DNA of 64,000 nucleotides, taken from the NCBI RefSeq assembly GCF_004343035.1, contig NZ_SMCQ01000003.1, forward strand, positions 1 through 64,000. Reading direction: 5' to 3'. The notes beneath the pieces were generated by a model. The model was not told where the DNA came from and ran no database searches. It worked only from the letters and a program-made list of their open reading frames with translations. The position numbers and the translations under genes are program-made. The DNA is from Longibaculum muris (GTDB taxonomy: Bacteria; Bacillota_I; Bacilli_A; Erysipelotrichales; Coprobacillaceae). This document shows positions 8,377 to 19,500 of the stretch, piece after piece; positions within the stretch are counted from its first letter, which is position 1, and each line of letters opens with the position of its first letter.

Positions 8377-9336
8377 TTAACGAAGTTTTAAAACATCTTC
8401 GTAAATACCTTGATTGACTTTACGTTTATGACTTAAGACTTCTTCAATAGGTAATCCAATGATTTCACCCTTAACATCACTTACGCATAATCCACCTTTT
8501 CCTTCTTCAAGAAGTTCTACGGCTTTAATTCCTAAACGTGTTGCTAAAACACGATCTCTAGCTGTTGGACTTCCACCTCTTTGCATATGTCCTAAAACAT
8601 TTGCACGTGTTTCAAATCCAGTTGCTTCTTCAATACGTTTTGCTAAAGCATGAACATCAGTAATATGTTCAGTAATAACAACTAACGCATGTTTTTTATC
8701 AGATGCTTTTGAACGTTTTAAAGTTTCAATAATTTCAGCTTCATCAAAACCACTTTCACTTGTTACGATCATTTCTGCTCCACAAGCAAGTCCAGCATGA
8801 ACAGCTAAATCTCCACATCTTCTACCCATAACTTCAAGAATTGTACATCTTTGATGTGAACTTGAAGTATCTCTTAATTTATCTAACGCATCTACAATTG
8901 TATTTAATGCAGTATCAAACCCAATTGTAAAATCAGTATCAGGAATATCATTATCAATTGTACCAGGAATTCCAATACAATTAATTCCCATTTCAGTTAA
9001 TTTTAAAGCACCATTGTAGCTTCCGTCTCCACCAATAACAACCAAAGCTTCCATACCCACTTTTTTCATTTGTTCAATGGCTTCTTTTCTCACTTCAGGA
9101 TCTTTGAATTCAGGGAAACGTGCAGATTTTAAGAAAGTCCCGCCAATATTAATAATATTACGTGTACTGTGACTATCAAATTCAATGAAGTCACCATCAT
9201 GTAACCCTTTATAACCTAATCTTACACCATAAACCTTAATTCCCTTGTTCAAACAAGTTCTTGTGACAGCACGAATGGCTGCATTCATTCCAGGCGCATC
9301 TCCTCCAGAAGTAAGGATTCCAATACATTTTACCAT
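8377..9336 (-). CDS. pfkA: ATP-dependent 6-phosphofructokinase
   Basis: Phosphorylates fructose 6-phosphate to fructose 1,6-bisphosphate. The 319-residue length is typical. Visible motifs are the N-terminal GILTSGGDAPGMNAAIR, the ATP/Mg loop GGDGS, the catalytic GTIDNDI and the substrate region HMQRGGSP. GAGGAG lies upstream of the ATG. It is the first gene of the pfkA-pyk operon; no clear promoter hexamers stand out in the 76 bases upstream. Confidence 0.97.
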   Translation of the reverse strand: MVKCIGILTSGGDAPGMNAAIRAVTRTCLNKGIKVYGVRLGYKGLHDGDFIEFDSHSTRNIINIGGTFLKSARFPEFKDPEVRKEAIEQMKKVGMEALVVIGGDGSYNGALKLTEMGINCIGIPGTIDNDIPDTDFTIGFDTALNTIVDALDKLRDTSSSHQRCTILEVMGRRCGDLAVHAGLACGAEMIVTSESGFDEAEIIETLKRSKASDKKHALVVITEHITDVHALAKRIEEATGFETRANVLGHMQRGGSPTARDRVLATRLGIKAVELLEEGKGGLCVSDVKGEIIGLPIEEVLSHKRKVNQGIYEDVLKLR

Positions 9337-9412
9337 AACACTTCTCCTCTCACTTTATAGCATTTTGATTCTATCATAAAACATTGATATATTCTACACT
9401 TTTGTTAACATT

Positions 9413-10324
9413 CTATATCTTCATTTTGCCCTCGTCAAGCATTATTTCAATGCTTAGCGCTTTCAATTTTGAAATAATTGTATTTGCTCGAATTTCATCA
9501 CCTTTTTTTATAGTATAGACCTTTTTTAAATCTTTATAACCGTACATACTTGTAAAAAAAGTTGGCAAATGATTAAGCAAACGATAAGATAAAATTGACA
9601 ACAAGATTTCATCTCTTGACCATTGTGTCACATTTTCTTCACCAATTCCATCTAACAATAAATAATCAACTTTCATTAATTTATCCATAGCATATTCATT
9701 ATCACCTGTTGAAAAGCTAGCTTTTAAATCAATCAAATAAGTTGGAAAATGAATAAAACCTATCTCTTTTCCCTTTTTAGCTAACGAATTCATTAATCCC
9801 GCTAACAAAGTTGTCTTTCCACAGCCCATTTCACCATGTAAAAACAATCCTTTATCACTAGGTTCTTGAATATACTTTAAAATATTTCCTAATGCGTATT
9901 GTCCATTTGGTGATAAGCTTTGAGCATTTTTAACGATATTTAAAGACGTTAAATCTGTTAATAATAAATCATCATTCATATTTGTAATCACAAACTTTTC
10001 CAACAACAAACGTCTTTTTTCTAAAGATTTTCCATATGCACAACTCTCTAATTCTAAAACAATATCTCCATCATGATAAACCAGATTCTTTTTCATTCCT
10101 TTATTTGCTTTTGGGCAACTTTCTAAAGATTGACAATCAAGACACATATGATAATCATCATTATAATCTAAAAACTCAACCCAATAATCATCCATAATTG
10201 ATGGCTGTAAGTGATGTTTTTTTAAAAAAGCTTGAATATGCTTTTGTGAAGCTAAGGCATATATGCTTTCTTTTTTCATATCTTCAATATCTGTTTGATT
10301 CATCATATCTCCTATTTTTTTCAT
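9413..10324 (-). CDS. dnaI: Primosomal protein DnaI (helicase loader)
   Basis: An AAA+ ATPase that loads the replicative helicase with DnaB and DnaD in Firmicutes. The N-terminal domain carries a Cys cluster (CLDCQSLESCP) matching the zinc-binding helicase-interaction domain. The ATPase domain shows Walker A GEMGCGKTT and Walker B VDYLLLDGIGEE. The start ATG follows GGAGGGG and overlaps the dnaB stop codon as ATGA, as expected for coupled translation. It is the last gene of the replication operon. Confidence 0.93.
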   Translation of the reverse strand: MKKIGDMMNQTDIEDMKKESIYALASQKHIQAFLKKHHLQPSIMDDYWVEFLDYNDDYHMCLDCQSLESCPKANKGMKKNLVYHDGDIVLELESCAYGKSLEKRRLLLEKFVITNMNDDLLLTDLTSLNIVKNAQSLSPNGQYALGNILKYIQEPSDKGLFLHGEMGCGKTTLLAGLMNSLAKKGKEIGFIHFPTYLIDLKASFSTGDNEYAMDKLMKVDYLLLDGIGEENVTQWSRDEILLSILSYRLLNHLPTFFTSMYGYKDLKKVYTIKKGDEIRANTIISKLKALSIEIMLDEGKMKI

Positions 10325-11571
10325 AATTGCCCCTCCTTCAATTGACTAAGCAAATTCATTAACTCATCTGTTGATTCAACTTGTGGTTTTTCTTCTTGAA
10401 CACTTTTTTCTTGAACTTCTTGAGTTTCTTCTTCATCTTTATTCATTAATTCATTATAAGCGTCCATTGCTGTTAAAATATTCTTACGAACCCATGAAGA
10501 CCCAATTGCTTCACAATAACGTTTCGATAAACGATTATTGTTTTTCCCAAGCACATATTCTATTAACACATTAACCACAGCTGGCTTTAATCCTAGTTGC
10601 AACATCAAAGTTTCAACAATCATTAAATCATGAAAGACCGGTTCACGTCCACCTTGTTTTTCTTTTAAGAGTTCATATGGGGTAATACTGTCTAAATATT
10701 TCATATGTAAAACAAGTGGTGAATCTTGTTGATCTTGGGTTTGATATTGTAAAGGTTGTTTGTGATAGATTTCTTTTAATTGTGATGATTCACTTATTTC
10801 CATATGTTTTTTGATTTGAGTTTTTAATAGTTCACGATTCAATCCTTGAGATTGCATTGCATCTTTAACAAAACCGGCGAGTGTTAAAGCATCTATTGAA
10901 TAAACACTTGCAAGTTGAGTCATATAATGAAAATCTTCTTGAGTTAACAAAGAACGATTAATTTGATAATTTGATAAAGCTTTTAACAATAAATCATAAT
11001 CATAAGATATTTCTACATCCTTTTGCATTCTTTCCTGAAATTCTTCTTTATACTTTAAGATTCTTCCACCTTTTTTAAGATGCTGAATATGAAAAACATC
11101 TTGGAATCTTGCTGTAATATCCTCATAATGAGTCAAATCTTCTAAAGATATTTTAAAATATTGAATTGTCTTTTGAAAATCATCTGGTGACAAGGAATCT
11201 TCTAATAAAGAAGCAAGAATTTGATTTTTAAAAAAAGCTTTGATTGATAAAGGTGAATGAATTTGATAAACATATTGTGTTAAATCATTTTCATGCTTAA
11301 CATAAGTCTTTAATAGACCAATAGCTTCCAAGGTTTTCAAATATTTTTCTATATCTAATAAGCTCATTGATAAAAAAGCATTTAATCTTGATAGAGAGGA
11401 AGGTGTAATCACTTTATTCATTCTCTTTCCTTCAACAATAAGCATCATATAAAGTGAAATAGCACTAGCCCCTACAATCGGCTGATAAAGATAATATAAA
11501 CTATCCATTTGAACATCATCTAATGGATAATGCAATTCCACTCTATATAAATCACTCATATATAGTTTCAT
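10321..11571 (-). CDS. dnaB: Replication initiation and membrane attachment protein DnaB
   Basis: The Firmicutes DnaB (not the helicase) helps load helicase at oriC and at restart sites. The 416-residue protein has the DnaB/DnaD-type architecture, with a conserved C-terminal domain about residues 300-370 (YELLKEKQGG, then a YVLGKNNNRLSKRYCEAIGSSWVRK stretch, shown here only as landmarks). Context with dnaI directly downstream confirms the call. The start is uncertain: neither the ATG at 11571 nor the one at 11559 has a strong ribosome binding site; both overlap the end of coaE, implying coupling. Confidence 0.88.
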   Translation of the reverse strand: MKLYMSDLYRVELHYPLDDVQMDSLYYLYQPIVGASAISLYMMLIVEGKRMNKVITPSSLSRLNAFLSMSLLDIEKYLKTLEAIGLLKTYVKHENDLTQYVYQIHSPLSIKAFFKNQILASLLEDSLSPDDFQKTIQYFKISLEDLTHYEDITARFQDVFHIQHLKKGGRILKYKEEFQERMQKDVEISYDYDLLLKALSNYQINRSLLTQEDFHYMTQLASVYSIDALTLAGFVKDAMQSQGLNRELLKTQIKKHMEISESSQLKEIYHKQPLQYQTQDQQDSPLVLHMKYLDSITPYELLKEKQGGREPVFHDLMIVETLMLQLGLKPAVVNVLIEYVLGKNNNRLSKRYCEAIGSSWVRKNILTAMDAYNELMNKDEEETQEVQEKSVQEEKPQVESTDELMNLLSQLKEGQL

Positions 11572-12148
11572 CTTTTAATACCTTTAATACCCCTTCTATA
11601 TTTTGATATAAATCTTCAAAATTCTGACGATTATCAATGACATAATCACCCATCATCTTTTTATCTTCAATTGATATTTGTTGCCTGATTAAATGCTTTG
11701 CTTTTTCTTCATCAATCTTATTTCTTCTCATTAAACGTTTTAACTGTAATTCTTCATCAACATAAACAACTAAAATCTTATCACATAAATATTCCAAGTG
11801 AACTTCAAATAATAAAGGAATATCTAAGAAAATCAAATCATCCTGACACTCTTGAATAGCCTTTTGAATCATTTTAATCACATATGGATGAATAATATTT
11901 TCTAAAGCCTCTTTTTTTTGATGATCTTTAAAAACAATATCACCCAATGCTTGCCGATTCATTGTTCCATCTTCATTTAAACAACCAAACAGTTCTTTCA
12001 CCTTTTCATAACAAGAATTTCCTGGATTCAATGCATCATGAGAAATCTTATCAGCATCTACCACTTGATAACCATGAGTTAATAAATAATGTGTAACTGT
12101 ACTCTTACCCACAGCAATAGAGCCAGTCAACCCAATAACCCTTGTCAT
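11552..12148 (-). CDS. coaE: Dephospho-CoA kinase
   Basis: Catalyses the last step of coenzyme A synthesis. The 198-residue protein shows the P-loop GLTGSIAVGKST, the DADKISHD substrate region and the lid with LKRLMRRNKIDEEKA. The ATG at 12148 is preceded by AAGGAGAG; a TTG two codons upstream opens the longer frame but is less likely. It overlaps the previous gene as ATGA. Association with polA, mutM and dnaB-dnaI is usual in Firmicutes. Confidence 0.95.
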   Translation of the reverse strand: MTRVIGLTGSIAVGKSTVTHYLLTHGYQVVDADKISHDALNPGNSCYEKVKELFGCLNEDGTMNRQALGDIVFKDHQKKEALENIIHPYVIKMIQKAIQECQDDLIFLDIPLLFEVHLEYLCDKILVVYVDEELQLKRLMRRNKIDEEKAKHLIRQQISIEDKKMMGDYVIDNRQNFEDLYQNIEGVLKVLKDETIYE

Positions 12149-13092
12149 GCACAACTCTCCTTCATATCTTCAATAACCTTCATACACAAAATAGAATCCT
12201 GAAAAGACATTCTTTCACTTTCAATCAAATGCTCTTTTAAACAACGATGAACTTCAGCAATTTCACCATAAAAATCATTATCATTCATATACGGTTTTTC
12301 AATTACACGTTGTTCATCTGTAATAATTGTTGCCTGAACAGGGCGATAGAAAGGTTCAGCAATGAGCTTTCCTTTTGTTCCAGTAATCACCATCTTTTTT
12401 GCTTTCTTTTCATCTATAGCAATTTCAATACGTGCCTTTTGTCCATTTTCGAAAGTCAAATGGAAAACATCATGAACATCTACACCATAATTTTTCTTAC
12501 AATTTGCACGTACTTTTACAAGTGGTGAATGAATATAATCAAGGGTAGAAGCAACATTGTAAATCCCTACATCATAAAGTGCTCCCCCTTGTTTCTCATC
12601 AAAAAGATAATGCTGAGGCTGATAAGGAACATCTGAGCAAAAGTAAGTTTCAATATTTAAAATATCTCCAATCACTCCACTATCAAGTTCCTTTTTTATA
12701 TCATCAATCAAAGGAATAAATCTTGTTTTCATTGCTTCCATAAAAAATGTATGATTTTGAATGGCTAAATAACAAAGTTCCTGTGTTTGATTTAAAGATA
12801 AAGTTGCTGGCTTTTCACAAAGAACAGCCTTCCCTTTCATCAAAGCTTCTTTTGCCCACTGATAATGATCATTATGTCGCATTGCAATATAGACAGCATC
12901 AATATTCTTGTCATCTAATAAAGCATGATAATCATCATATGCAATAACATCAGGATGCTCATGAACAAATTCTTCACGCTTTTTTGCTGTATAGCTTGCT
13001 ATTGCATAAAGTGAAGCATCATCAAAATATGCTAAACCTTGCATAAATCTTTTCGCAATATTACCTAATCCTAAAATACCCCAACGAATCAT
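12145..13092 (-). CDS. Gfo/Idh/MocA-family NAD(P)-dependent oxidoreductase
   Basis: A 315-residue oxidoreductase with an N-terminal Rossmann fold (GILGLGNIAKRFMQG), the family motif CEKPATL and a C-terminal alpha/beta dimerisation domain. Members oxidise or reduce sugars, inositols or related compounds; the substrate is not predictable. It starts one base after mutM and overlaps coaE, so it is embedded in the replication/repair operon, where it has no obvious role and may be an insertion into an ancestral order. Confidence 0.88.
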   Translation of the reverse strand: MIRWGILGLGNIAKRFMQGLAYFDDASLYAIASYTAKKREEFVHEHPDVIAYDDYHALLDDKNIDAVYIAMRHNDHYQWAKEALMKGKAVLCEKPATLSLNQTQELCYLAIQNHTFFMEAMKTRFIPLIDDIKKELDSGVIGDILNIETYFCSDVPYQPQHYLFDEKQGGALYDVGIYNVASTLDYIHSPLVKVRANCKKNYGVDVHDVFHLTFENGQKARIEIAIDEKKAKKMVITGTKGKLIAEPFYRPVQATIITDEQRVIEKPYMNDNDFYGEIAEVHRCLKEHLIESERMSFQDSILCMKVIEDMKESCA

Positions 13093-13093
13093 A

Positions 13094-13906
13094 TCAATAC
13101 CTCCTTTTTTGACAATGCGGACAATAATATGTACCTCTTTGATTCACGACTATTTTTTTTATTTCACCTTGGCACACGGGACATATCTTTTGAACGTGAA
13201 CATTTAATTTCACCTGAAAAAGACCATGAATCCCATTAGCATCAAAAGAATGAATTGTCGTTCCCCCTTGGGCAATTGCACTCTTTAAAACTTCAATCGC
13301 AATATTTCTTAATTCATGAACACGTTTTTTAGAAAGTCTTGAAGCTTTTGTACGAGGATCAATCTTCATTAAAAAACATATCTCATTTGCATAAATGTTA
13401 CCAATCCCACACATTATACTTTGATCTAATAAAGCTGATTTAATAGGCAATGATGTTTTGTGTAGTAAAGCATACAGTTCTTCATCACTGATATCAAAAG
13501 GCTCTTTTCCTAGCTTTTTTAGCGGTTCTAATTCTCTATAATGATATAAATCAGTCAATTCCATTCGTCCAAACTTACGCGTATCAATATAGCGTAAATC
13601 ACGATGATTTTTCAAATGAAAGACTACATGAGTATGCTTATCAACTGGTTCATGACTATCTACAATATGATACTTTCCTTCCATTCTTAAATGTGAAACA
13701 AAAGCATCTTCATCTAATAAAAAGATCAAATATTTCCCATAACGATCAATCTCTCTAATCGTTTGATGAGTCAAACGATTCACAAATTCATTCGTATCAC
13801 CATTAATAATTTTATCATAATAAACATCTATTCCTAAAATTTCTTCATCCAATATAAATTGTCTTAATGTTTGTCTTACGGTTTCGACTTCTGGTAGCTC
13901 TGGCAT
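13094..13906 (-). CDS. mutM: Formamidopyrimidine-DNA glycosylase
   Basis: Removes 8-oxoguanine and ring-opened purines and nicks the abasic site. The mature protein begins PELPEVETVR, with the catalytic N-terminal proline and glutamate. The helix-two-turn-helix region and a C-terminal zinc finger (CPVC ... CPHC) are intact. Length 270 is typical. It lies between polA and the oxidoreductase with gaps of 11 and 1 bases. Confidence 0.97.
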   Translation of the reverse strand: MPELPEVETVRQTLRQFILDEEILGIDVYYDKIINGDTNEFVNRLTHQTIREIDRYGKYLIFLLDEDAFVSHLRMEGKYHIVDSHEPVDKHTHVVFHLKNHRDLRYIDTRKFGRMELTDLYHYRELEPLKKLGKEPFDISDEELYALLHKTSLPIKSALLDQSIMCGIGNIYANEICFLMKIDPRTKASRLSKKRVHELRNIAIEVLKSAIAQGGTTIHSFDANGIHGLFQVKLNVHVQKICPVCQGEIKKIVVNQRGTYYCPHCQKRRY

Positions 13907-13917
13907 AATCTCACCTA

Positions 13918-16527
13918 CTATTTCAAATCATACCAATTGGTTGCATAAGCACCATCAACTTTTAAAGGAACATCCATCAAGAACGCTTCTTCCATTGCTG
14001 ATTTGATAATTGTCATCATTTCATCTAATTCTTCTTTATAAACATCAAAGATCAATTCATCGTGAACTTGCAAAATCATTTTTGATTTCAATTGTTTTTC
14101 TTTCATCAATTGATCAACCTTTACCATAGCTAATTTTAAAATATCAGCTCCACTTCCTTGAATCGGTGAATTCATCGCAAAACGTTTTGCTTGTTCTCTA
14201 ACAATAAAGTTTTTATCATTAATCGTTGGAATATAACGTTTACGATTCAATACAGTTGAAACATATCCATCTTTTTTACAATCTTCAACAATATTATCCA
14301 TATAACTTCTAATTTCAGGATATTCTTCAAAATATCTTCTAATAAATTCTTTTGCTTCCGCTAAAGAAACCCCAATTTGTTTAGATAATCTAAATTCACC
14401 CATTCCATAAATAATTCCAAAATTAACCGCCTTAGCTTGACGACGCATATTTGATGTTACTTCTTCATCCTTCACTTTAAAAACCAAAGCAGCAGTATGT
14501 GTATGAATATCTTTATCCTGATTAAAAGCTTCAATTAATGATTTCACCTGAGCTAAATGAGCTAAGATACGTAATTCGATTTGTGAATAATCAAATGTCA
14601 CTAAGTAATCATGACTTGCAACAAAGGCTTTTCTAATTAATTTTCCTTCTTCTTGACGTACAGGTATATTTTGTAAGTTAGGATCAATAGATGATAATCT
14701 TCCCGTTTGTGTTAAAGCTTGATTAAAGATTGTATGAATCTTTCCATCAGGAAAAACTTGTTCTTGTAAACCTTTAACATAGGTTGAAGTTAATTTTGTA
14801 AGCATACGATATTGTTGAATTAAAGGAACAATAGGATGTAAATCTTCTATTTTTTCTAAGATATCTTGAGATGTTGAATAACCACTCTTGGTTTTTTTAC
14901 CATTAGGTAAACCTAGTTTATTAAATAAAATTTCTCCTAATTGCTTTGGTGAAGAAATATTAAACTTTTCATCAGCCAACATATAAATATCTTCTTCTAT
15001 CTCTTTAATTTGATGTTCAAATGTCTTTTCTAAATCTTTTAAAACCTGAATATCAACCTTAGCTCCAGTGTATTCCATTTCAGCTAAAATATAGGCCACT
15101 GGCAATTCTAATGTTTGATATAAATCATATTGTTCTTCTTCCTTTAATTTTCTAATCGCTTCATCTTTTAATTCATAGATAGCTTTTGCTTTGGAAACTG
15201 TATGCTTAGCAAGCAACGATAATTCAGGAATATGTTTTTTCGTATTCTTACCAAAAACTTCTTCTTCATATTGTAAAGATGTATAACCATAATAATCACA
15301 AATATACTTCATTTCATCTTTTAAACTTGGATTTAAAATATATGAAGCAAGCTGTAAGTCAAAATCCATTCCTTTTATTTCAATACCATTCCATTTAGCT
15401 GATAAAATTTGAGCTTTAATGTTATAGCTGTATTTATGATAATTTTCATTACTTAAATATTTTAAAAATTCTTCATCCTTTAAAGCATTTTCAAAGGTGA
15501 TAAAATAAGCTTGACTGGCATTATATAAAGCATAACCTAAGACAATAGACTTATGATAATTTTGATCATAAATAGCTCCAATAACACTGCTATCTTGAGT
15601 AATTGCAGGCATATGCTCAACAATTTCAAACTTCAATTCACTTGTTTGTGGTTGTCTTGATTCCACAGAAATCTTTTTTAATAAAGAATTCATATCATAT
15701 TTTTGATAAAAAGCTTTCAATTTTTCAAAATCATAACCTGTATAACGTGCATCATCTAAATCTAATTCCATCGGAATATCACGAAGAATAGTCGCTATTT
15801 TTTTTGATTGTAATCCTAAATCAATATTTTCACGAATTTTTTCACCCATTTTTCCTTTAATTTCATGAGCATGTTCTTTCAAGTTTTCAATTGTTCCATA
15901 TTCATGCAACAATTTCAATGCTGTTTTTTCACCAACTCCTTTAATTCCAGGAATATTATCAGCGCTATCTCCCATCAAACCTAAGAAATCTCTTATTTGA
16001 TCAGGCTCTAAACCATATTTTTCTTGTAATGTTGCTGGAGTATAAATATCTAATTGAGTAACTCCTTTAACTGTCCGATAAACTGTTGTTTGATCAGACA
16101 CCAATTGAAATGCATCTTTATCCCCCGTAAAAATAGATACACTCAAACCTTCTTTTTCCGCTAAAGCTGAAAGCGTCCCAATCAAATCATCACCTTCAAA
16201 TCCCTCCATTTCAAAATAAGGAATCTGATAAGCATCTAAAAATTCTCTAATCATTGCAAATTGACACTTTAATTCATCAGGTGTTTCTTTTCTTGTTGCT
16301 TTATATTCATCTAATAAATCATTTCTAAATGTTTTCTTACCATAATCAAAAGCAACAACCAAATACGCTGCTTCTCTTTGTAAAATCCTTTGCAACATAT
16401 TAGCAAAACCAAAAACTGCATTGGTTGGAATACCATCTTTATTCACCATCAAGTTACCCATTGCGGCTGTCGCATAATAAGCTTTAAACAATAACGAGTT
16501 TCCATCTATTAAAACTAATTCTTCCAT
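13918..16527 (-). CDS. polA: DNA polymerase I
   Basis: Performs gap filling and primer removal. Domains in order are the 5'-3' nuclease (about residues 1-290, LIDGNSLLFKAYYA and YKATRKETPDEL), a 3'-5' exonuclease-like domain and the polymerase domain with motif A VTFDYSQIELRILAHLA, motif B RRQAKAVNFGIIYGMGEF and motif C QVHDELIFDV. The exonuclease-like domain lacks the acidic DxE motif of E. coli Pol I, so proofreading is probably absent, as in Bacillus. It starts two bases after dnaE. Confidence 0.97.
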   Translation of the reverse strand: MEELVLIDGNSLLFKAYYATAAMGNLMVNKDGIPTNAVFGFANMLQRILQREAAYLVVAFDYGKKTFRNDLLDEYKATRKETPDELKCQFAMIREFLDAYQIPYFEMEGFEGDDLIGTLSALAEKEGLSVSIFTGDKDAFQLVSDQTTVYRTVKGVTQLDIYTPATLQEKYGLEPDQIRDFLGLMGDSADNIPGIKGVGEKTALKLLHEYGTIENLKEHAHEIKGKMGEKIRENIDLGLQSKKIATILRDIPMELDLDDARYTGYDFEKLKAFYQKYDMNSLLKKISVESRQPQTSELKFEIVEHMPAITQDSSVIGAIYDQNYHKSIVLGYALYNASQAYFITFENALKDEEFLKYLSNENYHKYSYNIKAQILSAKWNGIEIKGMDFDLQLASYILNPSLKDEMKYICDYYGYTSLQYEEEVFGKNTKKHIPELSLLAKHTVSKAKAIYELKDEAIRKLKEEEQYDLYQTLELPVAYILAEMEYTGAKVDIQVLKDLEKTFEHQIKEIEEDIYMLADEKFNISSPKQLGEILFNKLGLPNGKKTKSGYSTSQDILEKIEDLHPIVPLIQQYRMLTKLTSTYVKGLQEQVFPDGKIHTIFNQALTQTGRLSSIDPNLQNIPVRQEEGKLIRKAFVASHDYLVTFDYSQIELRILAHLAQVKSLIEAFNQDKDIHTHTAALVFKVKDEEVTSNMRRQAKAVNFGIIYGMGEFRLSKQIGVSLAEAKEFIRRYFEEYPEIRSYMDNIVEDCKKDGYVSTVLNRKRYIPTINDKNFIVREQAKRFAMNSPIQGSGADILKLAMVKVDQLMKEKQLKSKMILQVHDELIFDVYKEELDEMMTIIKSAMEEAFLMDVPLKVDGAYATNWYDLK

Positions 16528-16529
16528 AT

Positions 16530-19500
16530 CTATTCAATCACCCTCGCCTTATCAATAATAAACGATAACTTATCTTTCATATCTACTTTACCATTAATAA
16601 GACATATATTTCCTTTCTTTAACATCATACCTATACTTTTATACCTAGAAGCAAAAACTACGCCATCAATACTGCCCGTTTCATCAAAGCCTTCAATAAA
16701 ACACATTTCATCACCTTTACGATCTGTAATATTTTTAATTCTTTGAAGTTGAACTACAATATTAACATGTTGATTAACATATTCATATAACGAAGATACA
16801 TTTACATAAGGAACACCTAACTTAGCTTTCATCAATTCAATAGGATGCATTGATAAATAAATTCCTAAGACTGCTTTTTCCTTCGCTAATTTTTCCTCTT
16901 GTTGATCTTTATAAATCGTTAAGACTGGTTTTTCATCAATTCCTAAACTATTTCTTAAACTTCCATAATCCCGTATACTATCAAGATTCTTAAAGATTGT
17001 TGCTCGTGACATTCCAAATTCATCTAACGCTCCAGCATCAATCAAAGATTCAATCATCTTTTTAGACACCCTTGATTCATCCATACGTGTTACAAAATCA
17101 AAAACATCTACAAACAATCCTTTTTTTCTTTCTTCTATAATGGCCTTATATCCTGCATAACCCACATTTTTAATAGCTAACAGGGAATAACGAATATGAC
17201 CATTCTCCACCATAAAACGCGCATGCGAATGATTTACAGATGGTGGCAAGATATCCACATGATATGCCTTACACTCTTGAATACAATGTAATTTTGTTGT
17301 TTCACTAGATAATTCATTAGACAAAATAGAAGCAAAGAAATAAAGTGGATAATTGGCTTTTAAATAAGCCAACTGATAAGCAATATATCCATAAGCAACA
17401 CTATGCGATTTATTAAATCCATAATTTGCAAACTTCTCAATCAAATCAAAAACCTCATGAGCCTTCTCTAATGTATATCCCTGTTTTAAACAACCTTCAA
17501 TAAATTCTTCTTTCATCGATAACATCAATTTTGTTTCTTTCTTAGAAGTTGCCTTCCTTAGTATATCAGCTTTTCCTAATGAAAAACCTGCCATTTTTTG
17601 GGCAACCTGCATCAGCTGTTCTTGATATATCATGATTCCATAAGTTGATTTTAAAATTGGTTCAAGTTCTGGTAATGGATAAGTCACTGGCTCTAAATGA
17701 TCTTTACGCTTTAAATAAGCTGGAATATTTTCCATTGGTCCTGGTCTAAATAAAGCAATAGCTGCCACAATATCATCAAAACAACTAGGTTTCATCTTTC
17801 TCAATAAATTTCTCATACCTTGAGACTCTAATTGAAAAACTCCAAATGTATCAGCTTTTGATATCAATTCATAAGTCTTTTGATTATCTAATGGTATACT
17901 ATTTAAAACAATATTTTGATGTGTATCTCTTTCAATATCCTTACAAATATAATCAAGCATTGTTAAATTCTTCAATCCCAAAAAATCCATTTTAAGAAGT
18001 CCAACTTCTTCAATATAATCTTTAGAATACTGCGACATCATTGTTGAGGTCGGTCCATTAATAAGTGGAACAACATCACGCAAAGGTTCTTTTGATAAAA
18101 TAACCCCTGCTGCATGAGTTGAAATATTACGTGGTAAATGTTCAATAACACTTGTTGCACCAATAATTTTCTTTAACAAGCGATCTTGATTTATCATTGA
18201 TTGAAAATTTGCTGATGTTTGATACATTTGCGTAATCGTCTTTTTATTTTTAGGTCCAGTAGGAATCATCTTCGCAATAATTTCTAATCGTGCTAAAGGA
18301 ATCCCCATAACCTTGCCCATGTCTTTAATCGCAACACGAGGTCCATATGTATTAAACGTAACAATCTGTGCTGCATGATCTTGTCCATATTTATCAATCA
18401 CATAATGAATCACATCATCACGACGATTATCTTGAAAATCAATATCAATATCAGGCATAGATACACGTTCAGGATTCAAAAAACGTTCAAAAAGCAAATC
18501 ATATTCAATTGGATCAACATTTGTAATCCCCAAAACATAAGCAACCAAACTTCCAGCAGCACTTCCTCTGCCAGCCCCCACTTGAATTTTATTTATTTTT
18601 GCATAACGCACATAATCCCATACAATCAAAAAGTAATCATCAAAACCCATTTGATGAATAATATTTAATTCGTATTTTAATCTTTCAATATATTGTGATG
18701 GAATATCTTGATGAGAAAATCTTTTCTTCAAACCAACTTTACATAAACTTCTTAAATATTGACTTGCATCACCGTTATGAGGTACAGGATATGAAGGCAA
18801 ATGCTTTTGTGATAAAGGAATCGTAGCTTTACAAAAATCAAGAACCTGTTTGGTTTCCTCAATAATTTCTTGATCAAACAATTGACTCATTTCTGCTTCT
18901 GTCTTTAAATATTTTTCCTGTGTTACTGGTTCATATTTACCATCCAATGTCACACCTTGTAATGAAGCTTGCATTAAATCAATTGCCAAAGCATCCTGTT
19001 TTTTTAAATAACGAACTTCATTAGAACATATAATTTTAACCTTAACATATTTAGCTAATGAAATCATTCTTTCATTAAATGTCTCTTGATATTTCAAATG
19101 ATGATTTTGTAACATCACATAATAATTCTCTTGAAACTCATTCTTTAATAATTGAAGATATTTAACCGCCTGATCTTCCATTTCCTTAGCAACCAATCTT
19201 TCCACAATACCTTCAACACATCCAGAAATAACAAACAAATGTTCCTTATACAAAGATAAACTCTTTAAAGAAATACATTTATCCTCACTCAAATTAATAT
19301 CACAACAAACCTTTACCAAATCAAAATACCCAACATCATCCTTAGCAAGCAAGATAAAAGGATAGATTTCTCCTTCAATCATAATGCTCGCTTCTAATCC
19401 AAAAATAGGCTTAATCCCATGCTTTAAACACTCTTTAGAAAACTCTAAAGCCCCAAACATATTATTCTTATCCGTCAAGGCTAAAGCATCCATATGTTTA